A DNA stretch of 64,000 nt from Pseudomonas sp. Z8(2022) (GCF_025837155.1 NZ_CP107549.1:1302001-1366000); one strand, 5' to 3'. Positions 44,787 through 53,683 are shown, numbered from the stretch's first letter. Notes: a model not told the origin generated them from the sequence alone. Numbers and translations are program-made.

Positions 44787-46394
44787 ATGAACTCGATCTT
44801 CCTGCGCATCTATGGCGGCATGCTCGCCGCGCTGGTGCTGGTGGGGCTGCTTGGCATCGGCACGCTGCACCTGGTCAACGAGGTGCGCGGCGACCTATAC
44901 CGCGAGGGCCTGGCGCGCGGCACCTTCCGCCTGATGGCGGACAACCTGCTGCCGATGAACGAGGTGGAGCGCAAGCGCGCTCTGGTGGTGTGGTCGCGCC
45001 TGCTCGGTATCCCGCTGGAATTGCAGGAGCTCAGCGACGTGCCGCTGGAAAGCAGCGAGCGCAGCCGTTTGCAGCGCGGCCACGTGCTGGTGCGGCAGAC
45101 CGGGCCGCACTCGGCCAAGGTCTACGGCCTGCTCGACGGCAAGCAACCGCTGCTGCTGACCGGCGAGATCCAGCAGATCAGCGAGCAGCTGGCGCGGGCC
45201 ACCAACTACCTGCTGATCGACGAACTGATCCGCTATCCGGTGGATGAGCAGCCGCAACGCCTGGCCGAGCTGAAGGAGGCCAAGCAGTTCGGCTTCGACC
45301 TGCAACTGGTGCGACTGGAGAACGCCACCATCGACCTCGATCAGCGGCGCCGTATCGACGAAGGCGACACGGTGATGGCGCTGGGCAAGGGCGGCGACTC
45401 CATCTATGTGTTCTCCGGCATCGTCGACACCCCCTGGGTGCTGGAGATCGGCCCGCTGTACCAGATGAACCCCTATCCGCCGCAGTTGCTGGTGCTGATC
45501 TGCGCGGTCGGCCTGAGCCTGATCGGGCTGATCGTCTACCTGCTGGTGCGCTCGCTGGAGCAGCGCCTGCGTGTGCTGGAGGGCGCCGCCACGCACATCG
45601 CCAGCGGCCGCCTGGATGCGCGCGTGCCGACGCGTGGTGCCGACTCGGTCGGACGCCTGGCCAGCAGCTTCAACGCCATGGCCGAGCACCTGCAGACGTC
45701 GCTGAGCACGCAGCGCGAGCTGGTGCGGGCGGTATCCCACGAACTGCGCACGCCTGTGGCGCGGCTGCGTTTCGGCCTGGAGATGATTGCCGACGCGCCG
45801 AACGAAAGCGCCCGGCGCAAATACATGGATGGCATGGACAGCGATATTCAGGACCTCGACAAGCTGGTCGACGAGATGCTGACCTACGCGCGCCTGGAAC
45901 AGGGCTCGCCAGCGCTGAATTTCCAGCAGGTGGATCTCAAGGCCCTGATCGATCAGGTGATAGACGAGCTGGCGCCACTGAGCAACAAGGTGCGGCTGGA
46001 GTGCGGTGCGGTGCTCAGCGTGCAGGCCGACGGCGCCTGCTGGGTCGAAGCCGAGCCGCGCTACCTGCATCGGGCGGTGCAGAACCTGGTGAGCAATGCC
46101 ATGCGTTACGCGGAAGGGCGGGTGCTGATCAGTTGTCAGGTCGGTTACAAGCGTTGCCGCATCGATGTCGAAGACGACGGGCCAGGCGTGCCGGAAGAGG
46201 CCTGGGAGCGTCTGTTCAGTCCCTTCCTGCGTCTCGACGACAGCCGTACGCGCGCCTCCGGTGGCCATGGCCTGGGCTTGTCCATCGTGCGCAGGATCAT
46301 CTACTGGCATGGTGGTCGTGCACAGGTCGCTCGCAGTGGAAGCCTCGGCGGTGCGCATTTCAGTCTGGTGTGGCCGCTGCGTCAGGGAGAGTAG
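44787..46394 (+). CDS. RstB-like sensor histidine kinase
   Basis: 535 residues. Helix 1 (about 5-28), a periplasmic sensor of about 205 residues with no recognised domain, helix 2 (about 235-253), HAMP, then HisKA with H318 in VSHELRTPVARLRF and an HATPase with NLVSNAMRYA (N box), EDDGPGVPEE (G1), FSPFLRLDDSRTRASGGHGLGLSIV (F and G2 boxes). Phosphorylates the upstream regulator. RstB in enterics senses low magnesium through PhoPQ; the signal here is unknown. Confidence 0.92.
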   Translation: MNSIFLRIYGGMLAALVLVGLLGIGTLHLVNEVRGDLYREGLARGTFRLMADNLLPMNEVERKRALVVWSRLLGIPLELQELSDVPLESSERSRLQRGHVLVRQTGPHSAKVYGLLDGKQPLLLTGEIQQISEQLARATNYLLIDELIRYPVDEQPQRLAELKEAKQFGFDLQLVRLENATIDLDQRRRIDEGDTVMALGKGGDSIYVFSGIVDTPWVLEIGPLYQMNPYPPQLLVLICAVGLSLIGLIVYLLVRSLEQRLRVLEGAATHIASGRLDARVPTRGADSVGRLASSFNAMAEHLQTSLSTQRELVRAVSHELRTPVARLRFGLEMIADAPNESARRKYMDGMDSDIQDLDKLVDEMLTYARLEQGSPALNFQQVDLKALIDQVIDELAPLSNKVRLECGAVLSVQADGACWVEAEPRYLHRAVQNLVSNAMRYAEGRVLISCQVGYKRCRIDVEDDGPGVPEEAWERLFSPFLRLDDSRTRASGGHGLGLSIVRRIIYWHGGRAQVARSGSLGGAHFSLVWPLRQGE

Positions 46395-46413
46395 GAAGCG
46401 TTTGGGCCTGGTG

Positions 46414-46458
46414 AGCACGGCGCCGCCTGCGGATCGCGGGTGGGGTGCGCCGTGCTCG
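46414..46458. terminator. Bidirectional terminator-like inverted repeat
   Basis: Perfect 11-bp arms GAGCACGGCGC / GCGCCGTGCTC separated by 23 bases, between the convergent kinase and phosphopantetheinyl transferase genes. No T-tract. Confidence 0.5.
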
Positions 46459-46466
46459 GCGAATGA

Positions 46467-47171
46467 TCAGGCTTCCACCGCCACCAGGCTCAGCACCTTG
46501 TTATCGAACAGGGTGAACTGGCCATCCAGTTCGGCGCCGCTTCGCCAGTCCGCGTGCAGGTCGGTCAGCAGGCACAGGCGCGCGTTGTCCTGATCGATCT
46601 CCAGCAGCTCGGCGTCCTGGAAATAGAAGCGCGTCAGGGTCAGCGGGTAGAGCGCCTTGAACAGACTTTCCTTGAGCGAGAAGGTCAGGCTGATGCGCGC
46701 GGCGCGAGCTTCTTCATCCAGGCCTTGCAGGCGTTGCAGTTCGGCAGCGGTGAGGATTTCGCCCTGCAGGCGCCGGGCGCGTTCGGCCGGTAGCAGGCGC
46801 TCGACATCCAGGCCGAGGGTGCGCCATCGGCTGGCGGGCGCAACCAGCGCAGCGGCCCAGTTGTCACCGTGGGTGATGGAACCGACCACGCCTGCCGGCC
46901 ATTGCGGGGCGCGGTCTTCGCCCACTGCCGGCACGCTGGCCTGGCCGGTCAAACGGCGCAGGGCTTCGCGGGCACAGAGGCGCCCGGCCAGGTACTCGGC
47001 CTGACGCTTGGCTGCGCCGCGCACGGGCGGGATGACGCAGCGGGCGAGATCATCTTCGGCGAGCAGGGCGGGGTCGAAGCGCGTGCTGATCAGCTGCGCG
47101 CCGGCGAGGGTGCGCGGCAGCGGGTCGTGATCGTCGAGGGGGCTGCAGCAGGCCGGGTGGTAGGCGTTCAT
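46467..47171 (-). CDS. pcpS: 4'-phosphopantetheinyl transferase (PcpS/EntD type)
   Basis: 234 residues. The Sfp/EntD-type motifs are present: AEYLAGRLCAREAL, VGSITHGDNWAAALVA, TLGLDVERLLP with the magnesium-binding D-x-E, and FSLKESLFKALYPL. It transfers phosphopantetheine from CoA to carrier-protein serines; in P. aeruginosa one such enzyme (PcpS) serves both fatty acid and secondary metabolism. Placement close to the nrd region agrees with the P. aeruginosa order as I recall it (PA1165). Confidence 0.9.
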   Translation of the reverse strand: MNAYHPACCSPLDDHDPLPRTLAGAQLISTRFDPALLAEDDLARCVIPPVRGAAKRQAEYLAGRLCAREALRRLTGQASVPAVGEDRAPQWPAGVVGSITHGDNWAAALVAPASRWRTLGLDVERLLPAERARRLQGEILTAAELQRLQGLDEEARAARISLTFSLKESLFKALYPLTLTRFYFQDAELLEIDQDNARLCLLTDLHADWRSGAELDGQFTLFDNKVLSLVAVEA

Positions 47172-47285
47172 GGGCGTGATTGTGCCGCGCGCCGGACCGT
47201 GCAGTCATCCGCCGTTTACATTTCTTTGCAGGCAGTTAACAAAGCTAAACGGACGTTGCGCCCGGGTTTTGCCAGACTGTAGTGG

Positions 47286-47386
47286 CATTCCTTCAGGGAG
47301 TGCAGGTGAGGTTGTAGTCAGTGCGAGGGCACTGACGTTTTCTCCGAGTTCGAGAACGGTAGCCCGGTTGGGCTGCCGTTTTTTTT
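47286..47386 (+). ncRNA. Candidate small RNA with three hairpins
   Basis: About 100 bases with no coding frame that fold into hairpin 1 (CATTCC/GGAGTG, loop TTCAG), hairpin 2 (perfect 8-bp GTCAGTGC/GCACTGAC, loop GAGG) and a strong intrinsic terminator. A weak TTGCGC / TGTAGT pair with 16-base spacing lies at 47256-47283. The terminator has no upstream plus-strand gene to serve, since pcpS runs the other way. The exact 5' end is unknown and I cannot match it to a named RNA. Confidence 0.5.
47355..47386 (+). terminator. Strong intrinsic terminator
   Basis: Eleven-bp stem AACGGTAGCCC / GGGCTGCCGTT (one T-G pair), GGTT loop, followed by eight T in all. Confidence 0.92.
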
Positions 47387-47410
47387 GCGCCGCGTTCAGT
47401 GGCGCGCGCG

Positions 47411-47510
47411 TTGTAGGAGGCGCTTCAGCGGTGAAAGCATCGCGGCTACGACTGCATGGATGCAGGAGGTAGAGCGAAGCAGGATGCCCGAGCCGAAAGC
47501 CCCTCCCACG
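47411..47510. repeat. REP-type composite element, copy 1
   Basis: From TTGTAGGAGGCGCTTCAGCG through GGCTACGACTGCATGGATGC and AGCGAAGCAGGATGCCCGAG to CCGAAAGCCCCTCCCACG. Its reverse complement matches 49503-49598 closely, apart from a few bases in the middle (an added TACC next to CTCC) and divergent GCGCTTCAG end. Confidence 0.8.
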
Positions 47511-47618
47511 AAGGAGGGAACCGCCAAGGCGTTCGCATTTGCCCTGTGGCTTTCAGGCAGGCATTTGCAGTCAAATGCCAGTGCGGGCAAAAACCGACTC
47601 CCGCGAGGACCATGGACG

Positions 47619-49493
47619 ATGACCCAACAATCGCAATTCGCCCTGCTTGGCAAGAAGCGCTTCCTGCCGTTTTTCGTGACGCAATTGCTCGGCGCCTTCA
47701 ACGACAACATCTTCAAACAGTCACTGATTCTCGCCATCCTCTTCAAGCTCAACACCGGCGTCGACCGCGATCTTCTGGTCAACCTCTGCGCCTTGCTGTT
47801 CATCCTGCCGTTCTTTCTGTTCTCCGCCCTTGGTGGCCAGTTCGGCGAAAAATTCGCCAAGGATTCGCTGATCCGCAAGATCAAGGCGGCCGAAATTCTG
47901 ATCATGCTCGCCGGTGCTGCCGGGGTGTTGCTGGATAACCTGCCGCTGATGCTCGTCGTGCTGTTCGCCATGGGCACGCAGTCGGCGCTGTTCGGCCCGG
48001 TGAAGTATTCAATCCTGCCGCAGCACCTCAGGGAGGAGGAGCTGGTGGGTGGCAATGCGCTGGTGGAAATGGGCACCTTCCTGGCGATTCTGGCGGGCAC
48101 CATTGGCGCCGGGATCATGATGGCCAGCAGCAGCTATGCGCCCATCGTCGCCGGTTCGGTGGTCGGCGTGGCGCTGCTCGGCTATCTGGCCAGCCATGGC
48201 ATCCCCAGGGCTGCGGCGGCGATGCCGGGGCTGCCGCTGGACTGGAACATCTTTCGCCAGTCCTGGGTGATCCTCAAGCTTGGTCTGGGCCAGCGCCCGG
48301 CGGTTTCGCGTTCGCTGGTGGGCAACTCCTGGTTCTGGTTTCTCGGCGCGATCTACCTGACGCAGATTCCGGCCTACGCCAAGGAATGGCTGTATGGCGA
48401 CGAGAGCGTGGTGACGCTGATTCTCACCGTGTTTTCGCTGGGGATCGGCCTGGGTTCGATGCTCTGCGAGCGCATGAGCGGGCACAAGGTGGAGATCGGT
48501 CTGGTACCGTTCGGCTCCATCGGCCTGACCCTGTTCGGCATGCTGCTGTGGTGGTTCTCCGGCGGTTTCCCCGAAGGCGCAGCACCCCATGACTGGCTGG
48601 CGCTGCTGGGCTATGGCCAGGCCTGGTGGATTCTCGGCTGCATTCTCGGCATCGGCCTGTTCGGCGGCTTCTACATCGTGCCGCTGTATGCGCTGATCCA
48701 GTCGCGCACCGCCGAGCACGAGCGGGCGCGGGTGATCGCGGCCAACAACATCCTCAACGCGCTGTTCATGGTGGCCTCGGCCATCGCCGCGATTCTGTTC
48801 CTCAGCGTTGCCGGGCTGTCGATTCCGCAGCTGTTTCTGGTGGTGTCGCTGATGAACATCGCGGTCAACAGCTACATCTTCAAGATCGTCCCCGAGTTCA
48901 GCATGCGCTTTCTCATCTGGCTGCTCGGGCATTCGATGTACCGCGTCGAGCACAAGGGACTGGACGCCATTCCCGACGAGGGACCGGCGGTGCTGGTGTG
49001 CAACCACGTGTCCTTCGTCGATGCGCTGCTGATCGGCGGGGCGATTCGCCGGCCGGTGCGCTTCGTCATGTACTACAAGATCTACGATCTGCCGGTGCTC
49101 AATTTCGTCTTCCGCACCGCCGGCACCGTGCCGATCGCCGGGCGTAGCGAGGACCTGCTGATCTACGATGCCGCGTTCAAGAAGATTGCCGAGTACCTGC
49201 GCAATGGCGAGCTGGTGTGCATCTTCCCCGAGGGCAAGCTGACCGGGGATGGCGAGATCAACGAGTTCAAGGCGGGGGTCGAGCGCATCCTCGAAGAAAA
49301 TCCGGTGCCGGTGATCCCCATGGCGCTGCAGGGGCTGTGGGGCAGCTTCTTCAGTCGCGATCCGCACAAGGGGCTGTTCAGGCGCCTGTGGTCACGGGTG
49401 TGTCTGGTAGCTGGTGCGCCGCTGGCGCCGGAGCAGGCCAGGCGCGAGGCGCTGCAGGCGCAGGTGGCAGAGTTGCGTGGGGATTGGCGATAG
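47619..49493 (+). CDS. LplT-like MFS transporter fused to PlsC-type 1-acylglycerol-phosphate acyltransferase
   Basis: 624 residues. Residues 1-410 are an MFS domain close to lysophospholipid flippase LplT (FVTQLLGAFNDNIFKQSLILAIL, AMGTQSALFGPVKYSILPQ). Residues 425-624 are an acyltransferase with motif HX4D as NHVSFVD, block II GTVPIAGR, and FPEGKLT. E. coli has LplT separate and Aas as PlsC plus an acyl-ACP ligase; here flippase and acyltransferase are joined and the ligase domain is absent. Likely imports and re-acylates lysophospholipids. The ATG at 47619 has GAGGAC 10 bases upstream. The gene is bracketed by inverted repeats. Confidence 0.9.
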   Translation: MTQQSQFALLGKKRFLPFFVTQLLGAFNDNIFKQSLILAILFKLNTGVDRDLLVNLCALLFILPFFLFSALGGQFGEKFAKDSLIRKIKAAEILIMLAGAAGVLLDNLPLMLVVLFAMGTQSALFGPVKYSILPQHLREEELVGGNALVEMGTFLAILAGTIGAGIMMASSSYAPIVAGSVVGVALLGYLASHGIPRAAAAMPGLPLDWNIFRQSWVILKLGLGQRPAVSRSLVGNSWFWFLGAIYLTQIPAYAKEWLYGDESVVTLILTVFSLGIGLGSMLCERMSGHKVEIGLVPFGSIGLTLFGMLLWWFSGGFPEGAAPHDWLALLGYGQAWWILGCILGIGLFGGFYIVPLYALIQSRTAEHERARVIAANNILNALFMVASAIAAILFLSVAGLSIPQLFLVVSLMNIAVNSYIFKIVPEFSMRFLIWLLGHSMYRVEHKGLDAIPDEGPAVLVCNHVSFVDALLIGGAIRRPVRFVMYYKIYDLPVLNFVFRTAGTVPIAGRSEDLLIYDAAFKKIAEYLRNGELVCIFPEGKLTGDGEINEFKAGVERILEENPVPVIPMALQGLWGSFFSRDPHKGLFRRLWSRVCLVAGAPLAPEQARREALQAQVAELRGDWR

Positions 49494-49502
49494 CGAAGGG
49501 TC

Positions 49503-49598
49503 GTGTGGGAGGGGCTTTCGGCTCGGGCATCCTGCTTCGCTTCCTGCATCCATGCAGTCGCAGCGGCGAAAGCGTCGCGGCTAAAGCCCCTCCCACAT
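49503..49598. repeat. REP-type composite element, copy 2 (inverted to copy 1)
   Basis: GTGTGGGAGGGGCTTTCGGC at the left, CGGGCATCCTGCTTCGCTTCC and TGCATCCATGCAGTCG in the middle, then GTCGCGGCTAAAGCCCCTCC at the right. The two ends are inverted relative to each other, a BIME-like arrangement, ten bases after the stop of the LplT-PlsC gene. Confidence 0.85.
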
Positions 49599-49616
49599 GA
49601 CTGGATCCCGGCTTTC

Positions 49617-49931
49617 TCAGTGGCTCAACTTGAGCCCGATCAAGCCGCAGACGATCAGCGCGACGCTGACCAGGCGCAGCAGCGCCATCGACTCGCCGAA
49701 CAGGATGATGCCGGCGATCACCGTGCCCACCGCGCCGACGCCGGTCCAGATGGCGTAGGCGGTGCCCAGTGGCAGTTCCTTCATGGCCAGGCCGAGCAGG
49801 CCGAGGCTGACCAGCATGGCGCAGGCGGTCAGCAGTGTGGGCAGTGGGCGGGTGAAACCATCGGTGTATTTCAGACCGATGGCCCAGCCGACCTCGAACA
49901 GGCCGGCGAGAAACAGAATGATCCAGGACAT
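49617..49931 (-). CDS. gdx: SMR-family guanidinium exporter Gdx (SugE)
   Basis: 104 residues, four membrane helices. SugE/Gdx-subtype residues: [22 protein letters not shown] with the essential E13, [35 protein letters not shown]. The subtype exports guanidinium in exchange for protons, unlike the Qac-type multidrug SMRs. The assignment is reinforced by a mini-ykkC riboswitch directly upstream. GGAGGTG precedes the ATG at 49931. Confidence 0.93.
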   Translation of the reverse strand: MSWIILFLAGLFEVGWAIGLKYTDGFTRPLPTLLTACAMLVSLGLLGLAMKELPLGTAYAIWTGVGAVGTVIAGIILFGESMALLRLVSVALIVCGLIGLKLSH

Positions 49932-49951
49932 AGTCACCTCCAGTGGCTGAA

Positions 49952-50003
49952 GGGGCCGTCCCCGGATGAGCCACCCTGAACTCAGGGTGTGGAGGTCGTC
50001 CTC
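49952..50003 (-). promoter_or_regulatory. Guanidine-II (mini-ykkC) riboswitch
   Basis: On the minus strand two short hairpins carry the diagnostic ACGR tetraloop: GAGG-ACGA-CCTC (49992-50003) and GGGG-ACGG-CCCC (49952-49963), the second ending 20 bases before the gdx ATG and close to its ribosome site. The linker holds a third perfect hairpin, CACCCTGA/TCAGGGTG (49972-49989). This is the mini-ykkC architecture, which binds free guanidine and turns on translation of exporters. Confidence 0.88.
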
Positions 50004-50072
50004 GCGTGCACCGTTATTGTGCATATCGGCGCGTCCGGAGCAAGGCGCCCCGGATTGGTGCGAGGCGTTGAA

Positions 50073-51020
50073 TCACTCGGCGCTTTGTTTCGCGTCCTGG
50101 CCCATGCGGCGGTAGAAGGTCGCCAGCATCGGGCCGGAGAGGTTGTGCCAGACGCTGAACAGGGCGCTGGGCACGGCGGCCAGCGGGCTGAAATGTGCGC
50201 TGGCCAGCGCGGCGCCGAGGCCGGAGTTCTGCATGCCGACTTCGATGGACAGCGTCTTGCGCTGCGCCAGCGACATGCCGAACAGGCGCCCGGCCAGATA
50301 GCCCAGGCCCAGGCCGATGCCGTTGTGCAGGATGACCACGGCCATGATCAGCAGGCCGGATTCGGCAATCTTGCCCTGGCTGGCCGCGACCACCGCGGCG
50401 ACGATGGCGACGATGCTGACCACGGAAATCAGTGGCAGTACCTCGACGGCGGTCTTCACCCGTTCGCCGAGCAGGCGCTGCGCGATCAGGCCAAGGGCGA
50501 TGGGCACCAGCACCATCTTGAGGATGGAAATGAACATGGCACTGAACGACACCGGCAGCCATTCCGAGGCCAGCAGCCAGATCAGTGCGGGGGTGACCAG
50601 CGGGGCGAGCAGGGTGGTGACGGCGGTGATCGATACCGACAGCGCCAGGTCGCCACGGGCGAACCAGGTGATCACGTTGGAAGCGGTGCCGCCCGGGCAG
50701 CAGCCCACCAGGATCACACCCACGGCAATTTCCGGCGGCAGCACGAACACCTGGCACAGCAGCCAGGCGGTGCCGGGCATGATGATGAACTGGGCCAGGA
50801 CGCCAAGCAGCACGGCCAGCGGGCGGCGGGCGACCTCCTGAAAGTCCGCGCCTTTGAGCGTCAGGCCCATGCCGAACATGATCAGCCCGAGCAGCGGCAC
50901 GATCCAGGCAGTCAGTGGCAGGAACCAGCCGGGCAGGAAGAAAGCCAGGACGGCGAACAGCAACACCCAGACGGCGAAGGTGTTGCCGATGAAACGGCTG
51001 AGGGCGATCAATGCTTGCAT
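50073..51020 (-). CDS. BASS-family bile acid:sodium symporter-like transporter
   Basis: 315 residues, nine to ten helices. BASS motifs: GLIMFGMGLTLKGADFQEV, VILVGCCPGGTASNVITWFARGDLALSVSIT (sodium-binding cross-over), and SIEVGMQNSGLGAALASAHF. Bacterial members carry pantoate, pyruvate-type or sulfonated compounds (PanS/YocS-like). Only a weak ribosome site precedes the ATG. Substrate unknown. Confidence 0.9.
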   Translation of the reverse strand: MQALIALSRFIGNTFAVWVLLFAVLAFFLPGWFLPLTAWIVPLLGLIMFGMGLTLKGADFQEVARRPLAVLLGVLAQFIIMPGTAWLLCQVFVLPPEIAVGVILVGCCPGGTASNVITWFARGDLALSVSITAVTTLLAPLVTPALIWLLASEWLPVSFSAMFISILKMVLVPIALGLIAQRLLGERVKTAVEVLPLISVVSIVAIVAAVVAASQGKIAESGLLIMAVVILHNGIGLGLGYLAGRLFGMSLAQRKTLSIEVGMQNSGLGAALASAHFSPLAAVPSALFSVWHNLSGPMLATFYRRMGQDAKQSAE

Positions 51021-51140
51021 GGGGCGAGGCCTGGGTTTTTCCGGAAACCGGAAAGCCTACCAGAAGCGACCTGGTCTGCCGCGGCAAAATGGGCAGGGCA
51101 TCGCGAGCAAAACCTTTGCTGGGGCGCCTTGTCCGAATCT

Positions 51141-52010
51141 CTACAGAGACTCTTCGTCTGCCGGGTAACGGCTTGCCGTCAGGCTTTCCTTGATCTTGCG
51201 CAGGTGCGGCTGGAAGTCCACGCCGCGGCGCAGGGTGACGCCGGTGGCGAGCACATCGAGCACGGTGAGCTGGATGATGCGCGAGGTCATCGGCATGTAG
51301 ATGTCGGTGTCTTCCGGCAGCGGAATGTCCAGGCTCAGGGTGCTGGCCTTGGCCAGGGGTGAGCCGGCTGCGGTGAGACCGAGTACCGAGGCGCCGTTCT
51401 CACGCGCCAGGCGTGCCACTTCTACCAGCTCGCGGGTACGCCCGGTGTAGGAAATGATCACGAACAGGTCGCCGGTATGCGCTACTGAGGCGATCATGCG
51501 CTGCATCAGCACGTCGGAATGCGCCGAGACGGCAAGGTTGAAGCGAAAGAACTTGTGCTGCGCGTCCAGCGCCACCGACGCCGAGGCGCCGAGGCCGAAG
51601 AAGTGGATCTGTCGCGCCTGGATCAGCAGGTCGACGGCGCGGCTGACGTGCTGTGGGTCGAGGCTCTGGCAGGCGCTGTCCAGTGAGGCGATGGTGCTGC
51701 CGAAGATCTTGCGCGTGTAAGCCTCGGGGCCGTCGTCGGCCGACACCGCGCGGCTGACGTAGGCGGCGCCGCTGGCCAGGCTCTGCGCCAGCTGCATCTT
51801 CAGTTCCGGGTAGCCGTTGGCGCCGAACGAACGGCAGAAGCGATTGACCGTCGGCTCGCTGACGCCGGCCGCCTGGGCCAGTGCGGCGATGCTGAAGCGC
51901 GTGGCCTGCTGTGGGTCATGCAGAATCACTTCGGCGACCTTGCGTTCGGCCTTGTTCAGGTCGTCCAGGCGGCTCTGGATCTGTTCCAGCAGGTTACGCA
52001 CTCGGTCCAT
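51141..52010 (-). CDS. hexR: HexR, RpiR-family regulator of central carbon metabolism
   Basis: 289 residues. N-terminal HTH ([36 protein letters not shown]) and C-terminal SIS domain ([45 protein letters not shown]). HexR represses zwf, edd and gap genes and is released by 2-keto-3-deoxy-6-phosphogluconate in P. putida. AGGAG lies 6 bases before the ATG. It is divergent from zwf with its operator between. Confidence 0.95.
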   Translation of the reverse strand: MDRVRNLLEQIQSRLDDLNKAERKVAEVILHDPQQATRFSIAALAQAAGVSEPTVNRFCRSFGANGYPELKMQLAQSLASGAAYVSRAVSADDGPEAYTRKIFGSTIASLDSACQSLDPQHVSRAVDLLIQARQIHFFGLGASASVALDAQHKFFRFNLAVSAHSDVLMQRMIASVAHTGDLFVIISYTGRTRELVEVARLARENGASVLGLTAAGSPLAKASTLSLDIPLPEDTDIYMPMTSRIIQLTVLDVLATGVTLRRGVDFQPHLRKIKESLTASRYPADEESL

Positions 52011-52124
52011 GGGGGCTCCTAACAGGCGATTTAACGGGCTTGGCGGCAGGGCAATAGGCAGCCAGACAGCCGGCCTATCCTACTGATGAGACCCCAGGGC
52101 CACCACAAGCTTGTCGGTGTTCGT

Positions 52125-52155
52125 AAAAAATGTTGTTGCTATGACAACATTTTTT
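52125..52155. promoter_or_regulatory. HexR operator in the hexR-zwf intergenic region
   Basis: The HexR half-sites TTGT-N7-ACAA (52133-52147) sit inside a perfect palindrome with 12-bp arms (AAAAAATGTTGT and ACAACATTTTTT, 7-base spacer). A promoter for zwf may use TTGATA at 52157-52162 with TATTTC at 52180-52185, or a TTGCTA/GATAAA pair overlapping the operator; I cannot choose. Confidence 0.85.
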
Positions 52156-52213
52156 CTTGATAAATGCAGTATCACCCGGTATTTCTAGTTCATCTTGATA
52201 AAAGAACAAACTC

Positions 52214-53683
52214 ATGCCTGCGATGAAACTTGAATCCTGCACCTTGGCCCTGTTCGGCGCGCTGGGCGATCTGGCTCTGCGCAAGCTGTTTCCCGCGCTT
52301 TACCAGCTCGATCGCGCTGGTTTGCTGCACGATGGTACGCGCATTCTCGCGCTGGCCCGTGATGGCGGCGAACCGAGTCGTCATCTGCATGCCATCGAAC
52401 AGGCGTTGCGTCTGTACGTGCCGGCCAAGGAGCTGACGGAGCCTGACCTGGTGCGCTTCCAGGCGCGCCTGAGTTACCTGACGATGGACTTTCTCCAGGC
52501 CAATGACTATGCCGCGCTCCTCGAGCATGTCAGCCCGCAGGATCAGCTGATCGCCTATTTCGCCACCCCGGCATCGGTGTATGGCGGCATCTGCGCCAAT
52601 CTGGCAGCCGTCGGGCTGGCCGAGGGCACGCGGGTAGTGCTGGAAAAGCCGATCGGCCATGATCTTGCGTCCTCCCGTGCGGTCAACGATGCCGTGGCCC
52701 AGGTGTTCCCGGAGAACCGCGTCTATCGCATCGACCATTACCTGGGCAAGGAAACGGTGCAGAACCTTATTGCCCTGCGCTTTGCCAACAGCCTGTTCGA
52801 AACCCAGTGGAACCAGAACCACATCTCCCACGTGGAAATCACCGTGGCGGAGAAGGTCGGCATCGAGGGGCGCTGGGGCTACTTCGATCAGGCCGGGCAA
52901 CTGCGCGACATGATCCAGAACCACCTGCTGCAGCTGCTCTGCCTGATCGCCATGGACCCGCCCAGCGATCTGTCCGCCGACAGTATCCGTGACGAGAAGG
53001 TCAAGGTGCTCAAGGCGCTGGAGCCGATCAGTGTCGAGCAGCTCGGTCAGCGCGTGGTGCGCGGCCAGTACGTCGCTGGCAGCAGTGATGGGCGGCCGGT
53101 GCCGGGCTATCTGGAGGAAGAGAATTCCAACACCCAGAGTGATACCGAAACCTTCGTCGCCCTGCGTGCCGACATCCGCAACTGGCGCTGGGCCGGTGTG
53201 CCGTTCTACCTGCGTACCGGCAAGCGCATGCCGCAGAAGCTGTCGCAGATCGTCATTCATTTCAAGGCGCCGCCGCACTACATCTTCGCCCCGGAGCAGC
53301 GTCAGCTGATCGGCAACAAGCTGATCATCCGCCTGCAGCCGGACGAGGGCATCGCCCTGCAGGTGCTGACCAAGGATCAGGGCCTGGACAAGGGCATGCA
53401 GCTGCGCAGCGGTCCGCTGCAACTGAGTTTCTCCGACACCTACCGCAGCGCGCGCATCCCCGATGCCTACGAGCGCCTGCTGCTGGAAGTGATGCGCGGC
53501 AACCAGAACCTGTTCGTGCGCAAGGACGAGATCGAATATGCCTGGCAGTGGTGCGATCAGTTGATCGACGGCTGGCAGCGCCTCGGCGAAGCGCCGAAAC
53601 CCTACACCGCCGGCAGCTGGGGTCCCATGGCCTCGGTTGCGTTGATTACCCGGGATGGCAGGAGCTGGTATGGCGATCTCTGA
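52214..53683 (+). CDS. zwf: Glucose-6-phosphate 1-dehydrogenase
   Basis: 489 residues. The nucleotide fingerprint is [19 protein letters not shown], the substrate/catalytic loop [13 protein letters not shown], and [12 protein letters not shown] later. It oxidises glucose-6-phosphate to 6-phosphoglucono-lactone with NADP(+) or NAD(+), feeding the Entner-Doudoroff route. First gene of zwf-pgl-eda; its end overlaps pgl by 14 bp. Only a weak ribosome site precedes the ATG at 52214; MKLES nine bases on is an alternative start. Confidence 0.97.
   Translation: MPAMKLESCTLALFGALGDLALRKLFPALYQLDRAGLLHDGTRILALARDGGEPSRHLHAIEQALRLYVPAKELTEPDLVRFQARLSYLTMDFLQANDYAALLEHVSPQDQLIAYFATPASVYGGICANLAAVGLAEGTRVVLEKPIGHDLASSRAVNDAVAQVFPENRVYRIDHYLGKETVQNLIALRFANSLFETQWNQNHISHVEITVAEKVGIEGRWGYFDQAGQLRDMIQNHLLQLLCLIAMDPPSDLSADSIRDEKVKVLKALEPISVEQLGQRVVRGQYVAGSSDGRPVPGYLEEENSNTQSDTETFVALRADIRNWRWAGVPFYLRTGKRMPQKLSQIVIHFKAPPHYIFAPEQRQLIGNKLIIRLQPDEGIALQVLTKDQGLDKGMQLRSGPLQLSFSDTYRSARIPDAYERLLLEVMRGNQNLFVRKDEIEYAWQWCDQLIDGWQRLGEAPKPYTAGSWGPMASVALITRDGRSWYGDL

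Larger units (their letters stand above)
47172..47618. other. Intergenic region between pcpS and the LplT-PlsC gene (447 bp)
   Basis: Divergent region holding the pcpS promoter, a candidate small RNA with terminator, a REP-type element and then about 100 bp leading to the next start. An in-frame upstream extension of the following gene to 47385 runs through the terminator T-tract and repeat and is not coding. Confidence 0.6.

Noticed and set aside
47385-47618. A longer N-terminus for the LplT-PlsC protein
   Set aside because: The extension would be translated from the terminator T-tract and a REP element; the family starts at the ATG at 47619 with its own ribosome site.
49617-49931. A multidrug (Qac/EmrE) efflux function for the SMR gene
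   Set aside because: The sequence is of the SugE/Gdx subtype and the upstream mini-ykkC element points to guanidinium.
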